Source: Jiella pacifica (GTDB lineage: Bacteria; Pseudomonadota; Alphaproteobacteria; Rhizobiales; Rhizobiaceae). From it: a stretch of 64,000 nucleotides of DNA. Location of the stretch: assembly GCF_010500815.1 (NCBI RefSeq), contig NZ_JAAAMG010000015.1, forward strand, positions 1 to 64,000. Direction: 5' to 3'. The translations under genes and the position numbers were made by a program. Under the pieces are notes generated by a model. The model did no database searches. It saw nothing but the letters and a program-made list of their open reading frames with translations, and was not told where the DNA came from. Positions 62,716-64,000 of this stretch are shown piece by piece; position 1 is the first letter of the stretch; every line of letters starts with the position of its first letter.

Positions 62716-63699
62716 ATGACCGAAGACAGATCGCGCCAGAGACTGGGACGAGGCCTCGCCTCGCTGATCGGCGGCGGCGCCTCCGGCCCGTCCCGCCCGG
62801 TCCCGGGCTTCGATCCGCAGCCGGCTACTCCCTCCGTGGCGCCCGAGCGGTCGGTGCCGATCGCCAGCATCACCCCCAATCCGCACAATCCGCGGCGCTA
62901 TTTCCGCGAGGACGAGCTTGCCGAGCTCGCCGCCTCGATCCGCCAGCACGGCGTCGTCCAGCCGCTTCTGGTGCGCCCGCTCGGCAGCGACAGGAGCCGG
63001 TTCGAGCTCGTCGCCGGTGAGCGCCGCCTGCGCGCGGCCATCCTGGCTGGGCTATCCGAGGTTCCGGTGGTCCTGCGGGAGCTGAACGACCGCCAGTCGC
63101 TCGAAATCGCCATCATCGAGAACGTCCAGCGCGCCGATCTCAACGCCATCGAGGAGGCGCTCGGCTATCAGTCGCTGATCGACGAGCACGGCTATACCCA
63201 GGCCGATCTCGCCGAGATCCTCGCCAAGAGCCGCAGCCACGTCGCCAACACGCTGCGGCTGTTGAAGTTGCCGCCCGAGGTGCGGGCGATGGTCGAGGAG
63301 GGCGTCCTTTCGGCGGGTGCCGCCCGAACGGTGGTCACCGCCGACGATCCGGTGACGCTGGCAAAGCGCATCGCCTCGGAGAACCTGTCGGTGCGTGAGG
63401 CCGAGGCGCTGGCGCGCGATCCGGCGGCGGCCGAGGAAACGCCGAAGCAGGCGGCCCGCCGCCGCGGCCGCAAATCGGCCGAGACCGCCGAAGAACCCAA
63501 GAGCGAGGCGATCCTCGGCTATGAGCGCCGGCTCCGCGAGGCGACCGGCTTCGACGTGTCGATCGTCGTTTCCGGCGGCCGGCCGGTGGTCCAGTTCGAT
63601 CTCGACCGGGAGGCCGATCTGGAGGGGCTCGTTCGGCGCCTCGAGAATCAGGGCGGCTATACGGCGGGGTTCACCAGCCCGCGTTTGCGCTCGCTCTGA
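62716..63699 (+). CDS. parB: chromosome partition protein ParB
   Basis: A 327-residue CTP-dependent DNA clamp that loads at parS. The N-terminal RLGRGLASLIGGG contacts ParA; the ParB/Srx domain carries GERRLRAAILAGL and the CTP-site NVQRADLNAIEEA; the helix-turn-helix that reads parS is around YTQADLAEILAKSRSHVAN; the C-terminal dimerisation domain ends in RLENQGGYTAGF. ATG 62716 with AAGAGG upstream is the family start; GTG 62638, overlapping parA, is less likely. Confidence 0.96.
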   Translation: MTEDRSRQRLGRGLASLIGGGASGPSRPVPGFDPQPATPSVAPERSVPIASITPNPHNPRRYFREDELAELAASIRQHGVVQPLLVRPLGSDRSRFELVAGERRLRAAILAGLSEVPVVLRELNDRQSLEIAIIENVQRADLNAIEEALGYQSLIDEHGYTQADLAEILAKSRSHVANTLRLLKLPPEVRAMVEEGVLSAGAARTVVTADDPVTLAKRIASENLSVREAEALARDPAAAEETPKQAARRRGRKSAETAEEPKSEAILGYERRLREATGFDVSIVVSGGRPVVQFDLDREADLEGLVRRLENQGGYTAGFTSPRLRSL

Positions 63700-63746
63700 A
63701 GGCGGGCGCCCAGGGGCGGCTGCTTCTGCTCCCGTCTGCTTGCCCC

Positions 63747-64000
63747 CTACCCTGCCCGATAGTCCTCGTCGGAGACCTGCTCCAGCCAATCGACGGCGCT
63801 GCCATCGACGCGTTCCTGAATGGCGATGTGGGCCATGCCGGTGGTCGCCGTCGCGCCGTGCCAGTGCCGCTCGCCGGGTGGAAACCAGACGACGTCGCCG
63901 GCCCGGACCGTCTCTTTCGCCCCGCCCTCCCGGCGCACTCAGCCGCAGCCGTCCGTGACGATCAGGGTCTGGCCGAGCGGATGGGTATGCAGGCGGTGCG
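63747..64000 (-). pseudogene. cupin-domain protein interrupted by an in-frame TGA, cut by the window edge
   Basis: Reading leftwards from the edge, the frame encodes [19 protein letters not shown], then TGA (63941-63939), then [20 protein letters not shown] and [20 protein letters not shown]. The two parts join as one cupin of the family linked to carboxymuconolactone decarboxylases: the HTHPLGQ metal-binding histidines lie before the stop and the PPGERHWHG motif after it. Relatives have Trp or Arg where the TGA stands. It is a point-mutated pseudogene or a sequencing error; a GTG restart at 63938 would give only 63 residues without the first metal site. Confidence 0.75.

Overview
The window is a GC-rich chromosomal stretch from an alphaproteobacterium, most probably of the order Hyphomicrobiales (Rhizobiales). 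Four things point there: a Rhizobiales-style rRNA leader with boxA at the left edge, a split F0 operon (atpI-atpB-atpE-atpF'-atpF), RIME-like palindromic repeats, and the gene orders maf-aroE-coaE / hemE-hemJ and mnmE / mnmG-rsmG-parA-parB, which mark the chromosomal origin region in this class. The species cannot be named from sequence alone. I believe the window carries the chromosomal origin (oriC, 17.45-17.98 kb, next to hemE) and the centromere-like partition region (parAB plus six parS-like sites between 36 and 62 kb).

Layout. 0-0.3 kb: promoter and leader of an rRNA operon reading leftwards out of the window. 0.7-3 kb: divergent mntH / Fur-family (Mur-like) regulator with a perfect palindrome between them. 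3-3.8 kb: gene-free DNA full of inverted repeats. 3.9-8.8 kb: a MarR-controlled cassette (FAD monooxygenase, PmtA-like methyltransferase, quinone oxidoreductase, MFS drug exporter) that looks acquired. 9.1-12.3 kb: osmC, xerC, a TraB/GumN protein and a small exported protein. 12.3-13.7 kb: repeats. 13.7-19.8 kb: a YafJ-like amidotransferase, coaE, an NTF2-like gene, aroE, maf, oriC, hemE, hemJ. 19.9-25 kb: a DapA-family aldolase, the F0 operon and a TerC-family protein. 25-30.2 kb: eutBC, an orphan gene, and two valine-degradation genes. 30.4-31.6 kb: a probable ETF-beta lysine methyltransferase and a small membrane protein.

31.9-45 kb is a coherent catabolic island: an IlvD/Edd-type sugar-acid dehydratase, two SDR dehydrogenases, a DenD-like and a GarR-like dehydrogenase, a fumarylacetoacetase-family hydrolase, a tripartite tricarboxylate transporter (tctCBA), a D-2-hydroxyacid dehydrogenase and an FCD-type GntR regulator. 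Three GTATAC-centred palindromes lie before three of its transcription units. The simplest reading is uptake of an aldonate, dehydration, oxidation and hydrolytic cleavage to pyruvate plus a hydroxyacid; the substrate is not determinable here.

45-58.8 kb holds accessory and housekeeping genes (ogt, Fsr-type exporter with AraC regulator, mscL, an orphan TAXI binding protein, a BrnT/BrnA-like toxin-antitoxin pair, YyaL-like protein, HxlR regulator with Old Yellow Enzyme, LysE exporter, mnmE, chaC, a Uma2-family protein). 59-63.7 kb is mnmG-rsmG-parA-parB. The right edge cuts a cupin gene that carries an in-frame TGA.

Unusual points: the usual hemE-hemJ-rho-mnmE run is broken, with about 35.5 kb of other genes between hemJ and mnmE and no rho visible; and two families of full-length dispersed repeats occur as inverted pairs on either side of the putative oriC segment.
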